DNA of 64,000 nt from Circinella minor (lineage: Eukaryota; Mucoromycota; Mucoromycetes; Mucorales; Lichtheimiaceae): the NCBI GenBank assembly GCA_016758965.1, contig JAEPRB010000048.1:62001-126000 (forward strand), in the 5' to 3' direction. The notes under the pieces were generated by a model, which ran no database searches, was not told the DNA's origin, and saw nothing but the letters and a program-made list of their open reading frames with translations. Below, piece after piece: positions 12,001 through 23,824 of this stretch. Positions within the stretch are counted from its first letter, which is position 1, and each line of letters begins with the position of its first letter. The position numbers were made by a program, and so were the translations under genes.

Positions 12001-15000
12001 CCACCATTTTCAAGTTTCGAGTTTGGAAGTGTAATCATATCTTCAATCTCGGAAATATGATATACATCATTATAAACGGTATAAAGATTATAATAAATTT
12101 CTTGTTTCCTCACAGTAATAATTTGTAAATATTCTTGTGAAACCTTGATTGTTACGGGTGTAGATGATTTCAGGGTATTTACGCGTGTTACAGGGAAAAA
12201 TGTTGTACTGGGTGCTTTTTCAAGATCAACTATATAGTAAAATATTGAAATATTTTTGTGTTTAGTTCTAATTATTTTTTTTTCTTACTCATTAATTTTC
12301 TTTTAAAAAAAAAAATTTACCTGTTTCCTTGGGTAAATGGATTTCAGAAGGTGCAATACGTTCATGTAAGTCGGCAAGTGTAGTAGCAAAATGAGCTCGT
12401 TTTACAAGTTTATTAACCAAAAGTCGTGGTAATCGAGCAATATATCGTTGTAAATAATTACTTGGATTATAAATATAAATAGCAATGAGATAATCATTCA
12501 TTTCACTGAAAATCAACTGGAAGAATTGATTTAACCAGTGGACAGGAATTTCATTAAATGGATTAAGTGCAGTACAATCAAATAAAAGTTCAAAAGGTCG
12601 ACTAAGATGTGGTTCCATGACCTAAAAGAAAAAAAAACACAGTCATTATAAAATGTTATTTCATATACTAGTAGATATATATATATATATAAAAGAAAGA
12701 TGATAATTGTTTCTTTTTTTAACTTTACCCGAAGCATATAATAAATCAATAATTCATAATCCGTCGTTTCCAAATCCAAATGTCGAAGAGCAACATAAAA
12801 GATAGGTCGACCGCCACGAGATGTGCCTGATTGATAGACAATATTATTTGAACTAATTTTTGACAAATCACGATGACAATTTCGGCGAATAAATTCGCTA
12901 TAATAATGATTACTATTGGTCAATGCATAATTTCTTGATAATGATAATTCATTACTAGCTGTTTCACTAGGTCGACCCAATTGAGCAATTAATGTTGATA
13001 ATCGATCCACTGTCTTTTTCCATTCGAGCATGGATTGTGTATCTGATGCATTCTTCACTTTACGACTTGCTAATTCACGAGACATACGTTCCAAATTCTC
13101 ATACAAATATCGATGTAAACGTACATATCCTTTTTGATCCATTCGAAAAGCACCCGTTTCTTTGGGTGTACTCGTTTTAGGTTGGGTTGAAATTTCACGC
13201 AAGAAACTTGTCACTTTGTAAATGTTGTCCGTTAAAAAGTCATTAAGAACAATCATATGGGTTTCCTTGGCACCAAAAAGTACATTGTTTGCCAAGTTTT
13301 GCATTACACGCGTCGCTTGAAGTTGTAACTTGCGAACATTTTTGTTTCTTGGTGTCGCTTGTTTGGAAAATCCAGCACTATCGGGTGTAACAATAGCAGG
13401 TCCGAAAAGACGTAAAAAGACAAAACCACCCACAGCAGTGTTTTTGGCTTCAGAGAATCGCTTACATACTGCATCAGCAATTAATGATAATTCTTCACGG
13501 AAAGCACTATATAAAATTTATAGTTGATATGAGAAAAAAAAAAGAATTCTTCACTAGATCAAGAACTTACGCAGGAGCAGTTGAAGCTGAATTACAAATA
13601 GCATTCAAGAGGATTTCTGTTGCTCGAATAACGTTTCGTTTGTTACGTAATAAATCATCTCCAGGTCCTAATTTTTGTGGATCTAATTCCCAGCTTGTTT
13701 GATCATCGGGCAATGCATTGATAGCTTCCATTGCAGGTTGTAAAGTTACACGTACATAATCATGACATACCATCTTGGCAAAGACAGACAAAATACGAGT
13801 AGCCATGGTTGTACTACGGAATAAGGTTGCTTCTTGTTCAGTTGATGCAACTTCTTTTTCAATGACAGATTTAAGTAGTGCAGTAACTTTGTTACGTGAT
13901 TCGAAACAGATCAACAAAGTTTCAGCGACACCAGCAGCATCACCTGAAGGGCAAACATCACATAATGCCAATGCTACATCCATTTCTGCCTCTACTAACA
14001 TCTAATCCCCATAAAATAATAATAATAATGTATAAGATTTCAAATGTTTTCTCTTTTTCTTTTTCCATAAACAATTGTAATAATTTAAAAAAAGAAAAAC
14101 GTACATCAATTAATTTTTCATAACGATCTGTCATTACACTTTCCGCAAGTGTTTCAAATTCAGCCCCTTGATTAAGAATATTAGTCAAAACTTGCATAAA
14201 CGCTGTACGTGTCCTTGTGTCTTCATGATAACCCATAGCAAGTGAATACTTTAAACCAGCGTCCACATTAGCACTGAGAAGATTCGACATGGCCAAAATA
14301 GTATAATCCTTGAGTGGTGCCCAATCTTGATAATTTTCAGAAGTTTTGGCTGGTGTAAGCACTTCTTTATTATTCTTGACAACAGTTGCACTGTTTAATT
14401 CCATTTCGCTAAGACGACAGCGATTTAATAATTTCAAAAAGAATGTAAAGTATTTGTAAAACAGTCGACTCTTGACCTGATTACTATCTGCATCCCGGAC
14501 AGGTTCAGAACTTTGTAAAGGTAATTGATTGAGAACAGCAACAATGGCTTTTAAGCATGCTTGATCCAGATCACGATGTAATTTTTCGTTTTGAGATGAA
14601 TCTTGTACGACGTAACTTGATTTCATTTCAGGTTTTTGCTATATGATACATATTTTGTTTTGTTTTTAGAATAATTATCTTTTGTGTAGTGATTGTATAA
14701 AAAAAATTTAATTTTCTACTTACCAAAGCAAAATCACTTGTCCATTCAACAATCATTTCAAGTAATCGATTACGTAAACGCATTTCATCTCGTACAATAA
14801 TTTGCTCCTTTTTCTGCATCAAAATCTCAACAAGGTAACACATTTTAATCTTGATACGTAACGTATTGAAACTGTTGGGTAACTTGTTAAGATATTTAGC
14901 AAATTGATAAATCAATGTACTAAAATCAATACTCAACAAGACATCTCCTGGATCTACCAATCGATCTAAAATTAACTTGAGAACAAGTACAGATTCTTCA

Positions 15001-18000
15001 ACTAATAACGTATTTCGTGTACTGCACAAAGGTTCGTTCTCGCTACTGAAACATCGAGCCATAAGACGTTCAAGGTGACGGAACAAGATGGCATATAAAG
15101 TAGGTGACAGATCCGTTCCAAGAATTTCTTTGACACCTTCTCGAATAAACACATTATCAGATGTCAACAGATTAGTCATTTCACCAACGAATGCTTCCAC
15201 CAAGGTATTTGATTCACATGGTGATGATACACGGCGTTGTTCTGCAGTTGTAGGTCCCACCTTTTTCATATTTTCTGTTTCTGATGCAAGACAACAACCA
15301 CCCAAGGCAGCGAGAAAACCCGTATAATTTTGCCATAGCATTTGTTTTTCATCATCCATTTCAATACGATTCATGCTAGACGATGTGGGTTTAGAAATAG
15401 AGGGTGCAGGTTGCACAGTACGTTGCTTTGGTTTTTTTGGATTACCAGAAGATGTTATTTCTGTTGTTGTTTCTTCCACTACAGGTTCTTCACCAAATCG
15501 GCTGACCATTTGTGTAAGAATTTTCCATCGTTTCCATGCCTCTTCCCATGCAGCCAAATTACCAGGCGTATGTCTTGTAATTAAACGCATATATTTACGA
15601 ATTCGTTTTTGTTGTGCTTTACGACCCAAAAACACAGAATCCTCGGAGGCTAAATCCTTATACACCGGTAAATTACAGATCAATGTGATTTGACTTTGTT
15701 GAGGATCTTCATCTTCATCAGCAAGTGTAGCTTCATCACATAAATATCCAAGACATCGAATAGCATCAGAACAGACATCTGGATTTGGCCAACACAAAGA
15801 TACAAGTAAGGCAATTTCAAGTGCTACGGATGCTTGGAGTCGTTCACGTACATCAGCTCCTTCAGAACCGCGTTCCTGATTACTATCCAAGAATTCATTG
15901 CGTGCAATTAAAAGTTTCATTAAAAGGGTCAACAGTGCTTTTAATCCATCTTCGCCTTGTTTGTTATCCAAAATTTGTTTAGCCAATACAAAAACAACTT
16001 TGGATGAAATTCGCCAAAAATTGGTCATTATATTTGCTTCATGTCCCCAACGAGCAATATTGCCTGGTAAATGAAGTTTATATAAACATTCACTTGCTAG
16101 TTGACGAATACCTTGATCATAATGTTGGAATAGATTTGCCATACCAGTCATTATGGCAGCATTATCCTCTACTGCATCATCAACATCTCCACCCTAAAAA
16201 AAATATATAAAGACATATTACAAATTCTATTGTTAGTATCGTAGTTTTCGTGAAAAAAAAAACGATTCTTTTTTTTTCTTTCTTTCTTATGGTTTGAAGT
16301 TATGAATAACTAAATATATAAACATCCAATTCATCAATTAATAAATCATTTACCAGTAATAAAAGTAATGGATCAGTACGGAAAAGACGTAATAAATCTT
16401 GTAATAATTCAACGCGACTGTGAGCGATAGAGGGAGCAGTACGAATAACCACTCTACCATCTGGACCTGTCATGATTTTTTTAGCTCCTGGTTGCTGTTG
16501 CAATTGCAATTGTTGTTGTTGTTGTTGTTGTTGCTGTTGCAATAGTTGTTGTTGCTGCTGTTGTTGTTGAATCAATCCATCTTTAGTATCAGTATTCATT
16601 GCTTGTAAAAACAACGTTCGCAATGGTGCACAAAGAGAACTATACATGGATGCAATAGATGGGTTCCATGGTAATTTATTGTCATCGCGAGCAATTTCTA
16701 AACATGACTTGACAAGTGCAATCTTAAAAATGATGGGAGCATTTTCATCGAGAATTTGAGGTACAAGATGTTGCAGTGTACTTTCAGGATCTAATCGTAA
16801 ACGTGCCAAGAAATAATCTGTTACCAAAGCTTGTTGATGAATGGTATATCCCAAACTGACTGTTGCTGCTGCATCATGAGCCAAATTTCTTGAAAAGTCC
16901 CAAATTTTTTCTTGTAAATCGTCTTCGATATCGGCAGCAATATGACGAAGAACGCAATCATCTGTTGGAGGTACATAAGTTGCAGCCTTACAAAGATCAA
17001 CATAACACATGGCTGCAATATCAGCTGTCTTGGATGTACGTAACGATTTTCTTAATACACCCAGAAAACTTGTCTAATCATACCATAATGTTATTTTTGT
17101 GTCAATCTCATTTCCTTTTCAAAATAAATAAAATAAACTAAACTTACTCTTCGATTTTGAGAAGATGGATTATCTAAAAATGCTTGTAATAATAAATCTT
17201 GTGATAACACTAAAAGAATTGTTTGTAATGGCCATAAAATAGCTCTTTTCCTTGGATTATCGGCTGTAGAACTACACATATCAAATAGAATTTCGGAACC
17301 ACCTAGTAATCGATTATCACTGGCACATACTTCAGAAAATTGAGCAGGATAAGTTTCAATCCATCTCCAAATGGCGCGTCGCATCATTTTCGAAAATAAC
17401 AATTTGCCTTGTTGTTTCATGTGTAAGAAATATGGACTAAGCTCTATTTTATATATTAAAAAAAAGGTAAATAATTAATTACTTTATATCTTCTTCCCTC
17501 CTTCTCTTTTATTTTTTTTTTTACAAAAAAAAAAAGTTCATCCATTCATTCGTTTTCATCCTTATTTTCCCTTAACATAACTAAAACTTCTTTTTTTTTA
17601 ATCCTTTTTGTTCTTCCTCTTTCTATGTATCTATATCATTTACCTGAAAATACAGTATGAATTCTTTGTCGAGTTAAACAACTACATTCTAACATTCGGA
17701 TTTCTGGAGGATTTAATTCTGATCCTTCACCCATGGCACCTAAAATGTGTACTGCATTCTTGATTTTTGAATAATAAGTCGACCAATTACTGGCACTCAC
17801 ATAATAAAGTACACGTCCTGCTGTTTTATAAATATCCATAATCAAAGTGAGTGTTTTTGGATCGATATTGGCCGCAGATGCCAATGTTTCAATTGGATAT
17901 TCAGAAGGTGTTGACATGATTTGATCATTGGCTTCTTCGATAATATGAGCTTGATTTAAGAATCGTCCAATTAAAGCTAAAATAAATGTAACCAATGCTT

Positions 18001-19047
18001 CATCCAAGGGGGGTGGATCTACCATTCGATCAATACTATAAGTAGGTGATTGAAGATCATGCGTTGGTGGATCATCGTGTGATACAGAAGAAGTATGTTT
18101 ATGGGGACCATTGAAATAATCCTCTTGATGATTATTACTATTATTATTATTACTATTATTTGGCGTAGTACTTTCTTGAGTGCGTGAATATCCTGACGTG
18201 ACAGGAGCTTGAAGAAATTCATTTTCAACACCAACGACACCTGTTGCATGAGCAGCAACTGTTGCTTCTATTGAACTAGATGCATAAGTTCCTTCTGATA
18301 TTTTTCGTTTTGCTACTTCACGATACGTTCTCCAATGATGTTGCATACATGCTGAAAGTAATCGAAGAACAAAAAGTTGAGATTGAAGTACTTCAGTTGG
18401 AATATGTTGTTCGAGAGCTGACGTAGGTGATTGATAATTCTTATATATTATATATAGAAAAAAAAATACACTTTATGGATTAAAAAAAAAAAACTTTCCA
18501 AATTCTATTTATTATTATTATTACAAAATATCATTCATGCCTCCTTTTTTTTTCAAATACCTTTGATACGTTTTCAAGAACAGTTCCCAATGCATTAGCA
18601 ATTGTGGATAGTTTATATCTTGATAATTCAATAATTGCGGCCACTGAAAAATAAAAAGAAAACCTCACATTCTTAATTAGCGAAAAAAACTTAACTTTAT
18701 ACTTGAATAATAATAATAATAATAGAGCCCTATTTTTTTTCCCCTCCTACAATAACACATAAAGAAAACCAATTTTTTTTTTACCAGTTTGTTGAACGAT
18801 CGGGTCTTGTTCCAAGTTTTCAATTTTTCTTCCGCTATTAATCGGTAACTATTATATAAAATAATATATATCAAATGTTGAGATGGTTGGCATGGTAAAG
18901 AGTTTTATTTTTTTTCGAGATTTCGTTTCTATTATTTATTTTTTTTGGGGGGGAGGTAAAGTGAAAAAGGAATTGACTTTTTTTTTTCCTTACTCGCACA
19001 GCGACGCGATTTATTAAGCTTAAAATAAGCTTTGTATTGGAACGCAT
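9086..19047 (-). CDS. NF1/IRA: Neurofibromin/IRA-type Ras GTPase-activating protein
   Basis: Seventeen exons: 19047-18994, 18848-18785, 18643-18561, 18439-17644, 17443-17148, 17073-16354, 16193-14724, 14638-14105, 14001-13571, 13506-12729, 12621-12321, 12229-11925, 11836-11617, 11513-11233, 11127-10467, 10341-9429, 9347-9086. They join in frame to 2,722 residues, close to human NF1. The Ras-GAP domain spans roughly residues 1340-1600. LFRSTTMATR, with R1401 at the arginine-finger position, matches LFRGNSLASK-type sequence. FVFLRLFGPAIVTP matches the FLRFxNPAIV motif, and QNLANNVLFG follows it. Next come a Sec14-like lipid-binding domain (about 1690-1850, YQSGTSRGGRPIFYVALRHLD) and a PH-like domain (about 1860-1960), the neurofibromin-specific pair. 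HEAT-like helices extend to the C-terminus. A poly-Gln insert lies at about residues 580-605. It should accelerate GTP hydrolysis on Ras at membranes and dampen cAMP/MAPK signalling. The first exon encodes only 18 residues. Confidence 0.93.
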
Positions 19048-22000
19048 ATTAATAAAAGATTATGTGTTGTATATTTTATTTTTGGTATATATTCTGCCGT
19101 TGTCGTTGCTGTTGTTGTACTTCTTTATTTATTTATTTGACTGATGGCAATTTTTTAAAAAAAAGTTCGAGAGTCAAGTAAAAAGTGGTAGTTGTGAGAG
19201 TTGAGGTGAAAAAAAAAACAGATTATCGAGAATTGAAAAGAACCATTCACACGGGCGAAATTATTCGAGTAAATCACAAAAAAAAAAAAAAAGGGTGTTT
19301 GATATATATAAATTTTTCTTTTTTTTTTTTTATAACAAACGGCTCTTTTTATGTGTTGTGTGGTGTGGTGTCGTGTGTTGGAGGAGTATATATTTTCTAT
19401 TGATGCATACACACACCAAAGAGGGACACCAAGATAATAATAAAAAAAAAGAGTAAAAAAAGACAACAACAAAAAAAAAAAAAAAAAAGAGAGAAAAAAC
19501 TGGGGAAAGAAAGAAAGAAAGAAAAATAAGGCACGCCTTGAAAGCAAAAGGAGAAGGACTTTTTCGAGTAATAATATAGCGTGTACTTTAAGAGGGTGTG
19601 AGTAAAGAGAAAAAAGAGAGTGTGAGATCTGCCTGAAAAGAAAATCGGATATTGAATTGCGGGGGATACTTATGGAAGTTTACACGAGCTATATTATAAC
19701 AATAGCAATTATAATAAAGTAGTACACTAGTAATATATAATATCATTACACATTTCTCGCGCCATAATAACCTTAATAAAATTGATTTTACTAGAATGGT
19801 AACCTATTCAACTCTTGTTTATTTATTTATTTATTTATTTTCACTTTTTCCCAAGTGCAACATGATACCAAAGGATTAGAAAAAAAAAAAAGGGAGTGAG
19901 ATATTTTCCTTTTTTTCTTATTTCCTATCAACATGCCAAGTTCTTAAAAAAAATTATTATCTGATTAATAAACAATTCTAACAATAATAATTCTCTTTTT
20001 GGTTTCATGGTACATATAATTAATTTTGGTTTTTAGTATGTAAAAAAATAAAAAAAGAAATGTCAAAATAAAAAAAAAAAGAACATAAGAATAATCTATA
20101 CCTAATTCAATTTTATGCATCATGTCATATATAGATTTTTTTTTTATTCCTTGCTTTTTGCTTACCAAATTTATTATCTATTTTATCTACAAAATTCATA
20201 TATTAATTTTTAGTACGTATGTATAGATATATGAATAAAAAAGTTTTCTATTTCGTTATATGGTGTTTTTTTTTTAAAAAAAAAAAAAAGGGAGCAAATC
20301 AAAATAATAATAAAGGGACATTTATATATGAAACCACAACATATGAATGTCGATCATTTTTTTTAAAAAATGATATATATATATTCAAGTAATTCTTCTT
20401 ATTTAACAACTTTTTTATACAATATAAAATAATACACTATTTATATAGTAAAAACAATTATATCTTGTTTCCATGACATTATTATTCCCTTGTTTTTTTT
20501 TCTTTCTATCGATCATTTATTTTGTTACTAGGGTTACCAAACTTGAAGGCGGTGATGAAAAAAAAACGGAAACAGAATAATTTTTTTTATATGCCAGGCC
20601 AAGTTCCGCCAATATTGTATTCATTAAAAATTACTTATATGTTAAGAAGAAAAGAATTGGACGATATTTCTTTTTTTAAGAAAAAATATCTACATTAGTG
20701 GATATGTGTGTGTATTTTTATATAATATTTTCATAATCGACTTTTTTTTTTTTGTTTCATTAGAATTAATGCATGGAAAAGAAAAAAAAAATTATGTTTT
20801 TTTCAAGCCGGATGTTATTTTGACTTTTCAGGTTATACACTTCTTTTTTTTTTTTTTAGTTTGTTAATTTTTTTCTTTTTTTAGGTGATAAAAAAAAAAA
20901 AGACCAGCTCATCTTAACCTTTTTTCTAATATAGTTTTCTCATAAAAAAAGTTTTTACTACTAGTTGATCATTACTATTATTATTACAATGAGCTGGAAA
21001 TAAATCATAAGAAAATCTCATTTCCGGGCCTAAGAAAAGAAATCCACGTAACCTAGTTGGAAAAAAAAATGGATGGTGATACAATATATATTGTTACACA
21101 TTTCTTTTTTTTTTTGGTCAGCAGTTTTTTTGGCTATATATCGCGGGGTTGTGGGGTGTGTATTCATGTGTAATACCAACACTTGCAACATAATAAAAAC
21201 GAGCTTCCCTATATAAACAAGAATTCATATAAAACTTATTTTCGTTGTAACTATATTTAATACTATCATTTTTTTGCATATGATAATTTCATAAATATCT
21301 TCTTTTTTTAACTAGTCAATTTAATATATAGTCAATTTAATATATACTTAGTCTGGTATTTAAACAATCAACCATTTTTTTTTTTTTTTGGAATATGAGC
21401 ATTTCAATAAGAAATTTTTAAGTTATAAAGTAGTTTCTTATGATATCTTAAATACATTTAATAGATGTTAAAAACGATGATACCATATTCACGAAAGCCT
21501 GAACTTACTACAACAGCAAATAATAGAAGTAAGATAGCATTTGCCTTTGATGTCGCATAATATATATATATAGACTCATTATTATTAATGACTTTGAGCA
21601 ATAATTTTTTTTCTAAACTTCAAGACAACATATATAATATATTCAATCTATGTAGAAATAAGATGATGTACATAAATTGTAAAGATCCTTGTTTCTTTTT
21701 TGTTTTTCCGTTAAAAAAAACATTGATACGTATCATGAGTATGCTGTTACGTATTTCTTGAGTACTACAAATTTCTATACCTATAAGCTCAAGTAAATTT
21801 TATGAGATTTAGTATTAATAGAGGACATAAACTCATTTGATAATGATCATTTTAATAGTACAACACATATCTTTTCATATACAATCTACACACTAGCATC
21901 ATATCATTGAACTTGTATTTATTATATATTATAATAGGCTTTCTTTTTTTCATTGACAGTAATAATAACAAGTAACTTGTATAATAAAAGAAAATGTTAT

Positions 22001-22122
22001 TTTAGCATTGATAAACTCTCTTATTTAACAAAATTTCCAAAAGCGACCAACAAATCTCTTTTTTTTTTTTTTATACATATATAATATTCTTTAACCTTAT
22101 TAATTCTTAACAAAAAAAAAAA
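19048..22122. other. 3.1 kb intergenic between divergent NF1/IRA and TRS23 genes
   Basis: The two flanking genes diverge, so both promoters lie here. The part next to the Ras-GAP gene (19.1-19.6 kb) is strongly strand-asymmetric, purine-rich on plus and pyrimidine-rich on minus, consistent with a pyrimidine-rich leader. A 16 bp direct duplication (TAGTCAATTTAATATA) occurs at about 21315-21348. No RNA gene, transposon or supported ORF was seen. Confidence 0.5.
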
Positions 22123-22709
22123 ATGATTTATTCATTATACATTGTCAATAAAGCAGGTGGTTTAGTATATCAAAAAGACTTTACAAATAACTTGGAAAAA
22201 CTTTCAAGTAATGAATATCTTGTTCTTGCTGGTACATTCCACGGGTAATAATTTCAATGAAGCGTGTCTTTTGACATTATAGTTCATCCATGGAACTTAT
22301 ATATAAATCAAAATATAAACTATTATTATTTTTTAAATTTATATAGTGTACATGCCATTACTTCAAAAATCTCACCAGTACATAATTCATCAGGTGTTGA
22401 AATGTTAGAAGCAGATAACTTTAAACTTTATTGTTTTCAAACACTTACTGGTAAGAAATAGAAAACCCCATTTTTTTTTTTTTTTTGATATAATCTCATT
22501 GCTATTTTTTTTTTGAATTTTCAGGTACCAAGTTCCTTCTTATTACCTCAACACAACAAAATAATGTTGATCCATATATGAAAAAGATATATGATATTTA
22601 TAGTGATTTTGTTATGAAAAATCCATTTCATACCCCAGAAATGCCTATACGATCTGAACAATTTGATCAATCTTTACTAAAGTTCATTAAAACTATTAAT
22701 GGACCATAA
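22123..22709 (+). CDS. TRS23: TRAPP complex core subunit (sybindin family, TRAPPC4/Trs23)
   Basis: Three exons, 22123-22244, 22347-22450 and 22525-22709, give 136 residues in frame, the usual length of the compact TRAPPC4 form. The protein starts [17 protein letters not shown], the sybindin-family opening strand. It contains [34 protein letters not shown] and the C-terminal block [21 protein letters not shown], all diagnostic of TRAPPC4/Trs23. The longin-like fold forms part of the TRAPP core, which acts as exchange factor for the Rab GTPase Ypt1/Rab1 at ER-to-Golgi and autophagy membranes. It lacks the long insertion seen in yeast Trs23. Its 3' end converges on the mL43 gene with 223 bp between the stop codons. 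Confidence 0.93.
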
Positions 22710-22932
22710 AGAAATAATTTTTTTTTTTGGTAAATCTAATAATATTATATATCCAATTATGATGATGATGTTATTGTTGTGTGTGTCTGTGTGTGTTTTA
22801 TACAAAAAAAAAAGATAAGATTAAAAAAAGGTAGAGAAAAGATGCGTTAACAAAAGAAAAAAAAAAAGTGTATACATGGATGGTGTTGGAAAGGAAAAAA
22901 AAAAAAAGGAAAGAAAAAAAAAATTAATAAAT

Positions 22933-23596
22933 CTAAATGGTATGAGGATTTGTATGGAATGGTGACCAAACACCTCGAACACTTTCAGTTGTAGAAATAA
23001 CAGGTTTCTTTGTCAAATTCTTCAATTTAGCACCACTGGAATCACGTAAAAGGTCCACTTTCTTTGAAATTTCTGAAGGAGTCATATTACGTGTGCAAAT
23101 AACTTTATCACGACCATTCACTATAAAATATATATATATTTATGAGTTTAACCCAATCCAATCCAATATATATATATATATATATTAAAAAAGAAAAGAC
23201 CCTCCTCCTCTATACTCCTCTTTTCACCATAATATATAAATACATACAATAGTTGCCACGAACAACAGGGTGGTGGTGAGGTCTAGATTCAACAATGATT
23301 TCAATTTGTGGATTTTCGCGTGCAAAGGTAGCAAGATCCTTTTTAATATATTCACTGAAAAAAAAAATTGGGTTAATTTCTCATGAACTTTTTTTTTTGT
23401 TCATTTTGTTGACAGTTTCTTAAAAAAAAATAAAAATAAAGAAGTGTAACAATAATATATTTCATAAATAAACTTACATCATGCCCTTGTTGGAACCCCA
23501 ACGTTCACAATAGTTAAAAACTAAACTTTTACATTGAAGTACAAATGCGCCAGTACCGTTATTTACTTTGGGTAATACTTTTGTTGCCATCGACAT
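22933..23596 (-). CDS. MRPL51: Mitochondrial large-subunit ribosomal protein mL43
   Basis: Three exons, 23596-23478, 23354-23248 and 23120-22933, give 137 residues. Starting MSMATKVLPKVNNGTGAFVL, it has the thioredoxin-like L51/S25/CI-B8 domain: VFNYCERWGSNKGM, DLATFARENPQIEIIVESRP, then HHHPVVRGNYLNGRDKVICTRN. That is the pattern of fungal mL43 (yeast Mrpl51, human MRPL43). A further ATG two codons in would give an almost identical protein. The basic N-terminal part doubles as the mitochondrial import region in this family. It is divergently arranged with MRD1, with only 228 bp between the two start codons, suggesting a shared promoter for two ribosome-related genes. Confidence 0.92.
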
Positions 23597-23824
23597 TATT
23601 TATTATTATTATTATTGAAAGGAGAAATAGTATAATACAACAGACTCAGATATAAAAATTTAAGCGAGAATTTGAGGGATATAACCTTGGAGAAAAAAAG
23701 TGACTTGTTTTAACCCAATTTTTTTTTTTTTTTTTTTGAAAGGAGTGGGAATTGCCTCCAACATTTTTTTTTTCGAACCTTTTTTTTTTTTTTTCATATT
23801 TGACACAACAAATTTTTAGCATAA
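23597..23824. promoter_or_regulatory. Shared bidirectional promoter of mL43 and MRD1
   Basis: 228 bp separate the divergent start codons. The stretch holds three T runs of 8-19 bp interspersed with GAAAGGAGTGGG-like and TTCGAACC motifs; poly(dA:dT) tracts are known nucleosome-excluding promoter elements. No further motif could be assigned. Confidence 0.55.

Noticed and set aside
18887..18893. ATG on the minus strand just upstream of NF1/IRA exon 2
   Set aside because: It leads to stops before exon 2 and has no donor. The ATG at 19047 with a GTAAGG donor joins in phase and yields a plausible N-terminus.
19155..19547. Minus-strand 130-codon frame
   Set aside because: Dominated by Phe/Leu/Ser from T- and A-rich tracts in the NF1/IRA 5' flank; low-complexity.
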